Assembly (NCBI GenBank): GCA_003260075.1
Contig: QLIY01000056.1
Location: 51,743-115,742 of the forward strand
Source: Phallusia mammillata
Lineage: Eukaryota; Chordata; Ascidiacea; Phlebobranchia; Ascidiidae
Direction of reading: 5' to 3'
Length of the DNA: 64,000 bases
Position numbers and translations under genes: made by a program. Shown here in pieces: positions 39,101-52,366 of this stretch. Below the pieces are notes generated by a model. It had not been told where the DNA came from and did not search any database. It saw nothing but the letters and a program-made list of their open reading frames with translations. The number at the start of each line of letters is the position of its first letter. Position 1 is the first letter of the stretch.

Positions 39101-42100
39101 TGTAAAAAAAAGAAATAATTTGCAAGGGAATTATAACGGCTTTGTTTTTAGTTGGAGTCAGACAAAATTAAAAGTTTCACAAACCTTCAACAGACAGTTG
39201 AGATACACAGGGACAAGCTTCATACATTCAGGAAGAATCAACTGGCCTGGGGATGAAGGGGCAGCGCAGTGTTTTCGGTATGTTGCTAAGGCAACCGTCG
39301 ACTGGCTGATGAGGTCCTCGCGAATTTTGCTACCAGATGTTTGAAGTCCAGCCCTGTTGTTTTAACAAGAGGCGTGTGTGAAAACAATGTACAGTAAACA
39401 GAAAACTCCACATTGTAATGCAAATGTTATTTAATACTGCCTTTTATATTTCCGCATTTGCTTTATATTACGTCACAACATGTATTGTGGTAAATATTGT
39501 AAATCATGTAATGAGAGGAAAAATGCTACTGTAAAATTTTTTGTAAATATTGCAAGATGTAATAAAAACTTTCACTTGTAAAAGAAATTCCTTTACATTA
39601 TTCTTTAACAATAAGCTATTTATGTGTATCGCAACCCAGTGTGCTTTGTGTTTTTTTAAAGACATTTTTTATGAGTTAATGCTCATTTAGAAATTTTGCC
39701 ACCAAAATTCTGGATAATTTTTTTTTCTGTTTATGTTCACTATAATACTGTTATTGTTTAAAATTTGGCCAACTTTTAATTGAGGTGTAAAAAGTTCCTC
39801 ATTCCAGTGATGATTAAACATATGTAAACACAACTGCTTACTTGACTGCTTTTTTAACCAAGGTGTTCATGAGTACATCGGTCTCACAGCTCCTGTACAT
39901 GTCACTCAACTGAGTGCACACACTTAAGTTAAGGTTGTGAAGTCTGAGTTTCCGATGGCCTCCCACAGATGTATAAAGTAGTGCAATCTAAGGAAAAAAC
40001 ATTTCGAGGATTTGAAAAAAGATTTGTGTGCAATTACGGTTATAGAAAAAAGCGCAATCTAAAGCAGTTAATGGTATTACCAATTTGCCAAGCTTTTTTT
40101 TGTCATAACCAGATTATGCCACTAACCACACAAATTTTGAAACAAGTGGTATGGCTATAGTTTTATGGTCCCTACGGAAATTAAACAACATTTTTTTAGT
40201 TTTTGACAAAACATTATTTTACATATTTCTGTAAAAACATGGGACACATTAAACAGTATTTGTAAAATTTGTAAAAAACATCTATAAAGACATTTTCCCG
40301 CTTTGGTTTGCAAAAGGAAGGCACAATTTTAAAGCCCAAATTTATTTGATTTGATGTAAACCCAGTTAAAAGGTGAGCCAAAATCTTACCTGCAAGTAAG
40401 CACCAAATTCCTCATTGATTTTATCGTCATGTTTCAACTCAATTGTAATAGACTTGTCGCAGTCGATAGCAGCGAGCTCAACATCTGTTGTATTGCTCAT
40501 GTATAGAGACCCAATAAATTCCACAGGCCTTATTCCTGCAACGTACAAATCATATTTCTTATAACAAACAGTGATAATTGAACAAGCCAAGGCTCTATAG
40601 AAGGGGGCTAAGTTAATTTAACATTTGGACCACAAAAAAAGTGAAATTTAACTAGCCCTGTTTCTTGGTGACAAAGACATGAATATGACACTCCTGGTAC
40701 AAATGTATTTTCACAAAAATAATAGATGTATTTTCACAAAAACATTATTTAAACTGTTTGGGAACCATAATACTGGGAAAATTATATAAAAGTTCTTCAT
40801 GGTAAACGTAAATGTATTATAAGGACTAAAGAAAATACCTGTGCTGGTTCTGACTCTCATGATGGCATCAGGGGGGGGGGTATGGTAAACATAAATGTCT
40901 TATATGGACTAAAGAAAATACCTGTGCTGGTTCTGACTCTCATGATGGCATCAAAGACAATGTCACGCTGCAAGTCATGAGCCAGATCCTTGATAAATCT
41001 TTCACCATCTACCTCAGGTCGGAAAAACTTGTAACTGTAAAAAAGGTCACAATTTGTCACTTGCTTGTCACACTTAATCACTTGCTTGTCACACTAACAG
41101 GGGCTAGCTATATATGTTAGCCTTAACTAATTTATGGCTTATAAATTTATATCATAGAACTGTTTTAATCAAACAATGCAAAAAAGTAAATTATTTATAG
41201 GACATATCTTTCGTGGACACTTAACAAAACGTCCCCACTAAAGTAGTAGGTGTAAACAATAGCCTACTTTTGAATGCTATTTGTTGACTGTAAAGCATTG
41301 AGTGTGGCCGTGTGGGACTATTAAGTTATAATCTATTTGTAAAACAGGTAAATACATTGAACTTCTATAACTAATTCAACACATAAGCACAAATCATATA
41401 AAATCCTGGCTTGTATGAACTACAAAAAAGTGTTTGTTTTCAAAATCTTGCTGTTGTTATGTATCATGGACTTATCAAATAATGACAAAGTGAACAAAAA
41501 TCAAATTACTTGTAAATTTGACCACCAGTAAGTTGTGGGACTTGACTGAGAGTTGCAATATCCACATATTGAGTTGGAAACAGAAACAAATCAACGCAGC
41601 ACGATTGGGAAACACATTCTTTTGCAAGTTTCTCATAAAAGTTACTTGCAGGAGAGAACAGCACCTGAAATAAATTTTTAGTGTTTAGATTTATCTGTCA
41701 GGTAAGCCTTTCTTGGGCATCTAGGCAGTGGTGGGATTCAAATTTTTGTTAGTCGGTTCTATCACAAAAGTCATATATTTCAGACCAGTCGATCCTGTTA
41801 CAAAAATTCCATTGACAGTAACCAGTAATGCTAACCAGTTCACTAGTCTTATAAAATTTCGTGAAATGGTTCTATAGAACCGGTGGAATCCCACCATTGC
41901 AACTAGGGTTTTTAACAGTCGTGTATGGACCTTTTTGGAAAAGAGTAAAAAGGAATTTGTCTTTAGTTCAAGATTACCTGCTAAAAACTTTATTTGTATT
42001 TTTTTTATTTTAGGCCTATAACTCGTCTGCTACAGTTATTTGATTGAGGTACACATCGTTTTTCTGTTGTGACAAATTTTAGTTTGCATATAACATATAT

Positions 42101-45100
42101 TAATACATTACAAATTAAATAGCCTATGGCCTGGTAATGTTAGCTAACAGTTTAAAAGTAGCACATCTAAACCATATTGAAAACAATTCAAACCTTTTCT
42201 TTGTCAGTGCCAATCAGTTTCCTATCATCTCTATTCTTTAGTTTTCCTGGAGCGTCACCAATAGGTAGACTAGTGTGAAACATGAATAATTTGCCAGCAC
42301 AACGTGCAGACTAAAAAAAACAAGTTTCACAATAATATGTATACACTTGATTCCTCAAAAGAGAAAAAAATGCTTTTCATAGATCATTTAGCAAAATTTC
42401 TGACATAAAATACATTATCTTAAACAGCAGTTCAATATAATAGCTACAATCAAGCAACAACTGTTGTAGTACTAAGTACTGTTTTTTTTTGTTTTTTTTT
42501 GTTAACCATTTCAACCGTTTGAATAAAATATTTTTAAGTATTTATTACACTTGATATTGAAAAGGATCATAAGCTCTTAAATAGAACGCTGACATTTATC
42601 AGACCAACCCCTAATAAAAAAACAACATTTGTGTTTACCTTTAAGGCCTGAACTGCAGCTTGAATAACTGGTGCAAAAACAAGCTCAGTTTCTCGTGTAT
42701 CTCTGAACATGTCAGGAATTTGATCCAAAAGGCTGTTTATAACATGTCTATAAAAAGGAAAAATTTTCGAATTATATATACTGTAACTGTACCTTTAAAA
42801 TGCTCTATTATTATCTGAATATGTATGTTTGGCTACTTTTATATTATATTGGAAAGTAAATCAACTGGGACACATACCTTGATTCATGTAGATTTACTAG
42901 GAAACCGTCTTGCAATGGCACAAAAACATCATTTACATCTGAAACTACCATCATCTGTGGTTGTGCGAGTGAACTCTAAAACAAAAAAGTAACAAACATT
43001 AATTTATTACGGGCAGGAAGAAACACAAAATACCCTTGCATTACATTGCATGTGCACACGTCTTTAAAACGGTTTTCATTTTAAGGGACTAAACCCCTAT
43101 ATTATATACTGAAACATTTAGAGGCCTACAAAAATATTGGGGGGGGGGCATTGGTAAATCAATTGGGACACATACCTTGATTCATGTAGATTTACTAGGA
43201 AACCGTCTTGCAATGGCACAAAAACATCATTTACATCCGAAACTACCATCATCTGTGGTTGTGCAAGTGAACTCTAAAACAAAAAAGTAACAAACATTAA
43301 TTTATTATGGGCAGGAAGAAACACAAAATACCCTTACATCACATTGCATGTGCGTACATCTTTAAAACGGTTTCCATTTTAAGGGACTAAACCCCTATAT
43401 TATATACTTAAACAGTTAGAGGCCACAAAAATATTTTTTAACTCCAATTTGATTTTAATCTTTTTTATTTCTGTTATGTCCAAGAATCTTTATGCTAAAA
43501 CAAATATTTATCTTAGGCCTGAAATATAGTCGAGAAAAAAACAGCCCATGTCCATTTTACCTATTGTGTATATGTACTGAATGTAGCATGGCATTGGAAA
43601 AAAACACATTGGAGTTATTTTGTGCCTTGAAGGCTCAAATTGATTTGCTGTTGTGCATGTAATTAAATGGGGGCAGGCAAATAGTGCGAAGTGTGAACTA
43701 AACTGTGCAAAGGTCAACAAACAGTCTCCAATGTTGTTAATTAGGTCAAGCTATGATAAAGGCCAGGGGGGGGGGATTTGATTTTAATCCTTTTCATTTC
43801 TATCATGTCCAACAATCTTTATGCTGAAACAAATATTATCTTAGGCCTGAAATATAGTCGAGAAAAAAAACAACCCATGTCAATTTTACCTATTGTGTAT
43901 ATGCACTGAATGTAGCATGGCATTGGAAAAAAAAACATTGGAGTTATTTTGGGCCTTGAAGGCTCAAATTGATTTGCTGTTGTGCATGGAATTAAATTGG
44001 GGCATGTAAATAGTGCAAAGTGTGAACTAAACTGTGCAAAGGTCACCAAACAGTCTCCAATGTTGTTAATTAGGTCAAGCTATGATAAAGGCCAGGATTT
44101 GACACCATTTTTGGTAATCTTAAGAGAGGTGTAAAGTAAAGGAAATAATGAACATACACCATAGATATATTAACCATAATGAACATACATAGCATAATGA
44201 ACATACACCATAGATATATTAACCTTAAAACATGAAATAATTGCCCCCCTTAAGGCAATTTCATAAAAACCACATGTAGCACTAGTGGATAATTAACTAA
44301 TTATTGCAATGCCCCACAATGATTATGACATGTTTGTCTATTAGGGACCACTCAGGGGGACAAGCCAGTCTGAGATTAGAAACTATTGGTTTAGATTTAG
44401 AGTATTACCAACACAAACGCAAAAAGCCACAAAAAACTCATTATACTAGCTGTTTTTAAAACTTCACGTTTTGGGGGCCTGTTGGTGAACCGCTGGGTCA
44501 TCCAGAGTCAAACTTTAAAAGGATCAATTTTGGATAAATAACTGACATGTGTGTAAATTTGAATGAGTTTAAAGCACTCTTTCTTGACCAAATGCTTGAA
44601 ACGAATCAGCGTTAGAGATAAAAAAGGGACAAAAACAGTATATGGACCAATAATAACCTACATTTAAATTGTAGAAATGAAGAACATTGCTGTAGGTGAA
44701 GAATCCAACTTTTACACTTGATTGGGTTTGGTCTTCTTCTCTTGGCGGGGGGGGGGTGTGTAAATCTGAATGAGTTTAAAGCACTTTTTCTTGACGCAAA
44801 TGCATGGAACAAACCAGCTTTAGATAGAAAAAATAAAGCAAAGATAAATACCGATATTAACCTACATTTAAATTGTAGAAATGAAGAACATTGCTGTAGG
44901 TAAAGAATCCAACTTTTACACTTGATTGGGTTTGGTCTTCTTCTCTTGGCAAAGTGTCAAGTAAGGATTGGAGTTGACGACATAGCAGTTCAACATATCC
45001 AGATTTTATGGCATTGTATGAAACGTCAATTGCAAATATGAAAGCTGGTGGTGGTGGAAATTTATCATCCTGTGAAAATTGTATTTTAAGGTAGGGTTGG

Positions 45101-48100
45101 CAAGCCGGTCAATTGACCGGTCAAATACAGTCAATTGAGGGGGGGGGGATAAAGCAAATCCCTAAAGAATATGTCTGTGATGTGCATTCAGCCACCCATC
45201 ACTCACCATATGTACCCTTTCATGTTTTGGTTCATGATACTGTGTTAAATTGTGCATGTTTTCGACTTGATGATCGTTTCTGTGCAGTGGTTCTCAAACG
45301 TTTACTAATTGCGCACCACCTTATGATTTTTTCTATCGCTGTGTACCCCTAAATCCTGTTTGAATGCGTAAACCAAAAGACAGGCCCGTTCTTTTTGGCT
45401 ATAAGCTAGCTTAATTCTGAAACCAGCTTAGCAATTCCTAATGAAAAGCCCAGTTGTGCTCATACAAAAGGTTAAGAAGCACCGTTTTAGTGTAAAGCAA
45501 GCAAAACAATCTTAATTCAACCCAGTAAACATGTAAACATTGTAATATATTTATCCAAGCACACCAACAACAAACAATTTAAGTTCTTTAAAGTAGGACA
45601 TGAATCATACAAGAGCAACATTTCCTCTTACTCTACAAGGGGGGGGGGCGGCGTCTAAAAAACAAGCATATTATTTTTTGGCCATTATCAAAAATATCAA
45701 ACGACACAATAGTACCTAAATCTTTTTCATGTTTTCAAATGAATAGTTTCCAATTTTTTTTAGGTAGGGTTTCTATGAGAAATCATAGACTATCATACAA
45801 AAAGTCTAGTAATCAATTTTTTATACCTAACCTAAACCAGTGGCTGCCAAACTTATTACCCAACTGTTTGTGTTTAACGATAGCAGGGGGGGGGGTTTTA
45901 AGGGTTAATTTTTTAAATTATAAAGCAAATCCCTTAAGAATATGTCTGTGATGTGCATTCAGCCACCCATTACCCATCATGTGTGCCCTTTCACGTTTTT
46001 AGTACTTGATGATTGTTTTAGTGCAGTGGTTCTCAACCTTTTATTTATGGTGAACCACTTTATGACTTTTTCTTGAGCTCCATACCCCTAAGTCCTGTTT
46101 GAATGGGTTAACGTAGAGATAGGCCTTTTTCTTGACTATACAATAGCTCTTTTCTGAAATCAACAAGGTCACCGATACCTAATAAAGATTCCTAAATCTA
46201 AGACGGTTAGGTCAGTTGATTTGCAACTTTTGATTTGAATAAAGTACAATAGAAAGCTGCACTTCTACCACTGTTTTAGTGAAACGCTCTGGCGTACAAC
46301 TAGTGGTCTACATACGAAAGGTTGAGAACCACTGTTTTGGTGTACCCCAAGGGAAACATTCTTAACTCAACCCAGTGAACATGTAAACAACACTGTATTA
46401 TACTTATCCAAGCACACCAAAAACAAACACCATAAGTTCTTTAAAAATAGGACATGGTGAATCATGCAAGAGTAACATTTCCACTTACTCTACAATAGTC
46501 CTTAGTTGCAATAAACTCATATGAAGCACGACAAAGCTCCGGTCTTCTAAATTTGTCTTGTCGCATGTTCATATGATCAAGATGTTCAAAGTAATCATGA
46601 GGCGTCTAAAAAACAAGCGTATTATTGTTTGGCCATGCTCAAAAATATCAAACAAGACAATAGTACCTAAATTGTTTTCATGTTTTCAAATGAATAGTTT
46701 CCCATTTTTTTAGGTAGGGTTTCTATGAGAAATCTTACACTATTATACAAAAAGTTTAGTAATCAATTTTTTATACGTAAGCCTGTGGCTGCCACCCTTT
46801 TTACCAAATATTTGTGTTTAACTATAGCAAGTTTGTTTCATGAACAGCACTTCCAACTTTTTGTTGCTTCAAATAAATCAATGTTTACAAATGCTGAGTA
46901 TCTAAACTTGGTCATGGCAAAAGTTTAAGCAGCTCCAACCTGTGTGTTGGGAGACCCACTTAAACTTATCTATGGTCTTCAGTTCACAAACAATTGGTAT
47001 AAGTACCAAAAGCATAGCCAATATTAGTTACTCCATGGCCTTGTTATTTATTTAACAATACTGCAGGAGTAAAATTTGCCTAAATCATACCTCAGTTATA
47101 GCATTACACATGACACATTGAAATCGTCTTCCACCGTCAATGAAGTTAAACTGTGGGGGGGGGGTTTAACGATAGCAAGTTTGTTCCATCAACAGCATTT
47201 CAAACTTTTTATTTCTTCAAACTCTTCGTTGCTACAAATGCTTAGTATCTTAATTAGGTTCTAGTAAAAATTAAGGCAGTTTCACCCTGCACTAGATGTA
47301 CAGTGTGGTGCAAACAAGACAGTGTTATATACAGCAGTAAAATTTGTAGAAGCATAAATCATACCTCAGTTATAGCATTGCACATGACACATTGAAATCG
47401 TCTTCCACCGTCAATGAAGTTAAACTGTGGACACATGTAGGCTTTGCAACGCTTGCACCTAATTGGTCCATTCTGCCCATGATCAACAAGCAAGGGTGGG
47501 GCTTCTCCTTCTGGTAAGTTAGCCATTGGTTTAATGTGGATGCTCATTGGAACCTAAAAGCATAAAATATACATTGATGTACGCCTTAAAAAAACAAAGT
47601 TTGTGTCTTAAAATTAATCTCATTTGGCAACAATACATGGATCTATTTGTAAGTTTAATCAGGAATATAATGGCCCAAATAGACAGAACAAACCGACATG
47701 CTTTATTATTCAACTTTTCAGCCCATGTCTTTATTAGTAATGTGAGATCCTGTTTGTACCACTTGAGTCACATAAAAGACTAATAAAAACGTGCAAACAA
47801 GCATCGCTTTACAGGTATTTGGGCCACTATATTATATAGTGACCTTATCATTTTATTATAACTTTGTCAAATTTTACCTGGCAATTCTTCGCCATGTCAG
47901 CTGTTCCAGGTAGGTTATAAGTAGCGCATCGAACAAATCTTGGACTGGCACTTCCTAAACATATACATGCCATTTTAAATCAGAATATACTTGCCTGAAA
48001 GTAACTTGTTACAGAATTTTTATCTGCTACACAAATACAAAGCTCATTACAGAAGAATTATCTACAACTGAAAAACAGAGATGAGTTTTTACCCAAATCT

Positions 48101-51100
48101 TCCACTGTAAATGGAGTTGTAATTAACGGAGGCACCAATCCCCTTCCTTCAGTGCGAAACACCTCACCTCCTCTGCTTGTTTTATCATCTTCTATAACCT
48201 ACAACAAACAGAATATTTGTACATATGTTTTTTTTCCAACAGAATACTTGTTATATTGACAAAAAGCTTGTAAATTTTATGATACTGACAACTTAGTATT
48301 GAGCAGTCTAATCTTTAAACAACACTTAACAATGCAGATGTTTTGACAAACAATTTTTTTTCAGCAGTTTGCTGTAAAACAACCACATCAGATTAAATTG
48401 GTTACCTGGATAGGACTTGGCATTGCATCTGGGTCTAAACGTTTTGCTGGAGCTGGAGCAGCTTGGTTGGGGTAAGGATGCATCCCTGGTCCTAAAAAAA
48501 TGTTTTTCTTTTAAGACCCAGCACAAAAAACATGATACCAAGGGCATAATTGTCAAATAATTCACATATGAAATGTATTCTGTCATGGCGAAAATCATGC
48601 AAATGTTAAATATACACTTAATACCATCTAAAACTAAATTATGTCTTTACATGAATAAAGTTATACAATTAAAGGGTCTGTAAGTTAAACAATAGGTCAT
48701 CAGGAATAATAAATTCCGAAACAAAACTTCAGACCTCTAACTTACAATGGTCTTTCTTCAAACCAGGGGGGGGGGATGATTCCAGCTTTTTCAATTATGA
48801 GCATGGACTTAACACCATCCAAAACTAAATTATGTCTTTACTCAAATAAAGTTAAACAATTAAAAGGCCTGTAAGTTAAACAATAGGTCATCAGGAATAA
48901 TAAATTCTGAAACAAAACTTCAGACCTCTAACTTACAATGGTCTTTCTTCAAACCAACCCATGTTACACACAAAAAAAGAAGAAAAACATACAAAATCTA
49001 GATGTCAAAAACAGGACAAACAACAAACCTGGTTGATTAGGATAACCAGGCTGGGGTTGACCAGCTGATGGAGGTGGGGCCATTCCTTGTGGCCTTTGGG
49101 GCATACCCTGAGGTCCAGGTGGCATTCCTTGAGGCCCTGGTGGCATTCCTTGGGGGGGGGGGGGGAGATGCACTTGTTGCCATTGGTTGGGCAGCTAAAC
49201 ATAATAAGTTCGGCTAAAAATGCAATTGAACACAATATACGTTCATAGCAAAACAACTTATTAGTCACATCAAGTTTTTAGGGGGGGGGGAGGAGGCAGA
49301 CCCTGGGGCCCTGACGGTGGTTGGCCTGGCTGGGGCTGAATAAATACCCACATGAAATCCAATGGCAAAAAGCTACCAAAACAATTTACTTACAGGATAG
49401 TAGTTTTGTTGGGTTGTCATTTGATTGTTCATGCTCATGTTTTGCATTTGCTGTACAGGTGGCTGCATAGAAGATGCACTTGTTGCCATTGGTTGTGCAG
49501 CTACATATAAAAACAGCTTCAGGTAAAAATTTCAATCAAAACAATATACATCAGTGATTCTCAAACACGGCTGTTAACTACTTGTTTTGCGGGTCCCACC
49601 AAAGCTCAGAAAACCAACAAAGATTGCTATTTTAGCTTTCAAGGTGATAATCTTTAGTGATTTTCTCAAGGTTACTTTTTTGCAGCTCCCTACACACCTA
49701 AATTACTATCATTTGGCCAGACAATAAAAAAAAATTGAGAACGACTGATATACATCCATAACTATTACACAACTTTTTAAAGATATGATTTGAATACCTT
49801 GTGAAATGCTTGGTGGTGGGGCTACATTAGAAGGTGGGGGTCTATAACCCCCACCCGCAGCCACAGGAGGGGGTGGACCATAATTGGGTTTTTGCTGGGG
49901 ATGACCCTGATAACCAGGTTGATAAGATCCTGGTCCCGAAGGTGCAGATGAAACTTGTCTATAAAAAAGCAACATAAGGTTTAACATGAGTGAATAGGAT
50001 GCACAGTTTGTTGTTAATTTTTGATTTGCAATTGCATAAAATTACGATGCATTTGAAATTACATTTTAAGACACAAGCCACTGCTGCTTTGCCATGCATA
50101 CAGGTTTACATTAAGTTTCATATCTACATTGCAACACAAATTGTTTTAATAAAGTCTCATCTATATGTATAAGACACAAATTGCCTCAAAAAGCAAAACA
50201 CCACACTTGCAATTGTTAAAAATATAATTATTACTACAGATGCTGTGTTGATTTTGCAAGTCATGTTGATTAGGCACTTTCATGCACATTTTCAAGGTTT
50301 GTTAATTGTCTTTATTAAAGTGGACAATCATCAAATTTTAGTTTAGTTATATACATTAAAAGAAATGATTCATTTAACTTTCACTGTTAAATGTGTACAG
50401 TGTACAAATGCAATGATCTACAAAGCCACCTAATTAAGCTCTGTTATTCAAGTAATTGCTAAAATGTACTAGATACAGATAACTGTGCAAATGTCATAGT
50501 AATTAAAAATGATCTTTTTGGCAAAAGATACACAAAACAACTATTTGCAAGTTTACAACTACTAAAGCAAGTGAATACAATTGGTATTCACTTACTGGTT
50601 ATAGCTAATTGGAGGAGGTTGTTGTTGATATTGATTTTGATAGCCTTGATTTGGCAATGCGTTTTGATGGTACCCATTCATGGTAGAGACAGCAGGTTGT
50701 CTCGATGGCAAACTTCCACTGGTAGCTGGTGGCATTTGCTTTGTTGTCTGCAAACCACCTCCGTGAGCCTGAACAGGAAATATGATACATTTTATGAATG
50801 GTGTAATACATAATTGTTTGTTTGGTACATGTTTATTTACAAGGAAAGAAACTAATGCTTCAATAATGTATATTTATAATGAGATATGTATTTTATCGCA
50901 CATTCTTGTAAGAGTTTCCTAAAATCCCGTTATTATCCTTTTCAAACTTCGTCAGTTGCGGTCATGCTGAATTAAAATAAATCACCTATTAGGTTCAGGG
51001 AAACTTGAGTAAAGAGACTAAAAAGGATAAGTGAAAATGACATCAAAAGTTTAAAAGCAACAACCATAGTAGAACAAAGCAGAGGGACATTTTACTTGGC

Positions 51101-51564
51101 CAAAATATGTTTTGGGCTAAACCTAACAATCTTACTAACTGTTACCCACTGAAATGTTACGTCTTACACATGCTAAATCTCAAGCATACATGTGTTTTAT
51201 ACATTAAACAATAACTAGAGCTGAATTACATACAACACAATGACAGTTTCTGACTTCAAAAACAAATTTTATAAAAGCACAAAAAGTTTGATACACAATG
51301 CACTGTTGTAAATATTCTCCTTAAAAAACAAAAGAAATTTAGGCTCATATTTTCTTGCAGATGGTTAATGAAAACTTAAAAACCTACATAAGTTACACTC
51401 GCTGCTCCATTGTACATGGGTTGATTAGCAGGGGGTGGTGGTTGCTGCATATGATTGTAATTTGATGCCGAAGACTGCTGTACATTGCCTTGATGTTGAC
51501 CTGCATACTGGTTTGTTTGATTACCCTGGGGATAAGCCCCTTGTGGAGGTTGTGGTTGCATCAT
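36144..51564 (-). CDS. SEC24C/D-like: SEC24C/D-type COPII cargo-binding subunit
   Basis: Exons: 51388-51564, 50596-50768, 49798-49958, 49394-49500, 49029-49335 (broken by G runs), 48406-48491, 48093-48198, 47878-47954, 47365-47553, 46489-46605, 44866-45069, 42878-42975, 42639-42747, 42194-42310, 41510-41664, 40922-41034, 40390-40535, 39842-39987, 39185-39353, 38538-38660, 37652-37843, 36876-36965, 36144-36284. About 1060 residues; family members are near 1100. The N-terminus is Pro/Gln/Gly-rich and disordered. Then come [25 protein letters not shown], a four-Cys zinc finger (CKRC...CVMC), the trunk ([13 protein letters not shown]), [30 protein letters not shown] and the gelsolin-like end ([14 protein letters not shown]). 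It ends [18 protein letters not shown], as in SEC24C/D rather than A/B. SEC24 pairs with SEC23 on ER exit sites and selects cargo for COPII vesicles. The start of exon 36876-36965 was chosen by homology length; a stronger-looking acceptor at 37007 breaks the frame. Confidence 0.93.
37364..37546. mobile_element. pogo/Tigger-like element in SEC24 intron, degenerate
   Basis: Starts CAGTGAACCTTGGTCAAATGG and contains 'ggtccaaacggg' and a decayed right end 'ccatggtttaata'. It lies between the two exons whose junction needed a homology-based acceptor. Confidence 0.55.
41726..41899. mobile_element. hAT-like MITE in SEC24 intron (family A, inverted)
   Basis: Starts CAGTGGTGGGATTCAAA and ends GGAATCCCACCATTG. 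Flanks CATCTAGG (41718-41725) and CAACTAGG (41900-41907) match at 7 of 8. Interior blocks match the copies at 4063 and 5883 in reverse orientation. Confidence 0.75.
43139..43273 (-). repeat. Second copy of a SEC24 exon (98 nt)
   Basis: 43176-43273 repeats the exon 42878-42975 ([20 protein letters not shown]) with two silent-looking changes and the same splice sites. G10 at 43139-43148 separates the copies, and the adjoining intron is duplicated too (about 42850-43138 with 43155-43430). Including both exons would shift the frame (98 is not a multiple of three). It is most likely the other allele. Confidence 0.75.
43440..45150. repeat. Chain of duplicate segments joined by G runs in SEC24 intron and exon
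   Basis: Copies about 43448-43765 and 43776-44095 flank G10 at 43766-43775. Copies about 44535-44746 and 44757-44946 flank G10 at 44747-44756 and repeat part of exon 44866-45069. G10 at 45139-45148 follows. No separate gene is seen. Confidence 0.65.
45285..45484. mobile_element. hAT-like MITE, shorter copy
   Basis: Starts CAGTGGTTCTCAAACG and ends near GTTAAGAAGCACCG, with poor flanks TTTCTGTG and TTTTAGTG. It lies in a segment that is the duplicate of the one holding the element at 46024-46334, so it may be an internally deleted allele of the same insertion. Confidence 0.5.
46024..46334. mobile_element. hAT-like MITE in SEC24 intron
   Basis: Starts CAGTGGTTCTCAACC and ends GGTTGAGAACCACTG. 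Flanks TTTTAGTG (46016-46023) and TTTTGGTG (46335-46342) match at 7 of 8. Confidence 0.8.
47091..47154 (-). repeat. Partial second copy of the SEC24 zinc-finger exon
   Basis: It repeats the 3' part of exon 47365-47553 ([20 protein letters not shown] region) including its donor, then stops at G10 (47155-47164). It looks like an allelic contig end. Confidence 0.7.
48590..48960. repeat. Duplicate pair around a G10 run, SEC24 intron
   Basis: About 48606-48765 and 48790-48955 are near-identical and are separated by G at 48766-48775. Confidence 0.65.
49029..49335 (-). other. Broken Pro/Gly/Gln-rich exon of SEC24
   Basis: Two exon pieces, 49291-49335 ([15 protein letters not shown]) and 49029-49151 (repeats of PQGMPPG, then PGYPNQP), are split by G runs at 49281-49290 and 49152-49165. 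The stretch between them (49166-49280) repeats the start of the upstream exon at 49394-49500 and adjoining intron. The true length of the repeat tract in this exon is unknown. Confidence 0.6.
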
Positions 51565-52366
51565 TTTTAAAACTTAAGGCGTACAGTTGCAGTGTTTGTT
51601 CCCAAAGTCTTCTTTTTTAAGTTTATATCATTATGACACAATTTCAGTTTCAAAACAAATCTGTAATAATACGAATAAAATACACTTAGCGTTCTTTTTA
51701 GAGCCTGCAATAAAACTTCAATGAAGTGGCTAAAATGCTTTTCAGTTTGTTAACTTTGTTGGGGGGGGGGCAGTTTATATCATTATGACACAATTTCAGT
51801 TTCAAAACAAATCTGTAACAATACGAATAAAATACACTTAGCGTTCTTTTTAGAGCCTGCAATTAAACTTCAATGAAGTGGCTAAAATGCTTTTCAGTTT
51901 GTTAACTTTGTTTTTTCAAGTTCTGCTTGCTTTTCTATTTTTTGCACGCAAACTAAGGTTTTAAACTACCACATAACATTTAATTGGTCACTCTTGTGAC
52001 AGCCTCAACAGTCACCTTTTATAATAGTCTCGTACTCAGTAAATAATAAACATGCAGCAAATTACAACGCAAAAACAGTTACGTTTTGGAAAGCCACGGT
52101 GACAGTACTCCAACAATTAAATTGACAACATGAATCAGCTGAGCAGAGCAGTTATGCCACGTCAGGTATGAATGGAAATTAGTAGTCTCGAAGCACATCT
52201 GCAGCAGACGTCCGTAATAAAAACGACCATGATCACCTTTTACTTTTTACACACCAAATTAGTAACGTTTTTAACCATTAAAATAGCACAACTATATCGA
52301 AATTGAAATTACACAACTGTATCGTTAGCGATCCATTATTTGTTTTATTTCGAAGTTGTATTAGAA

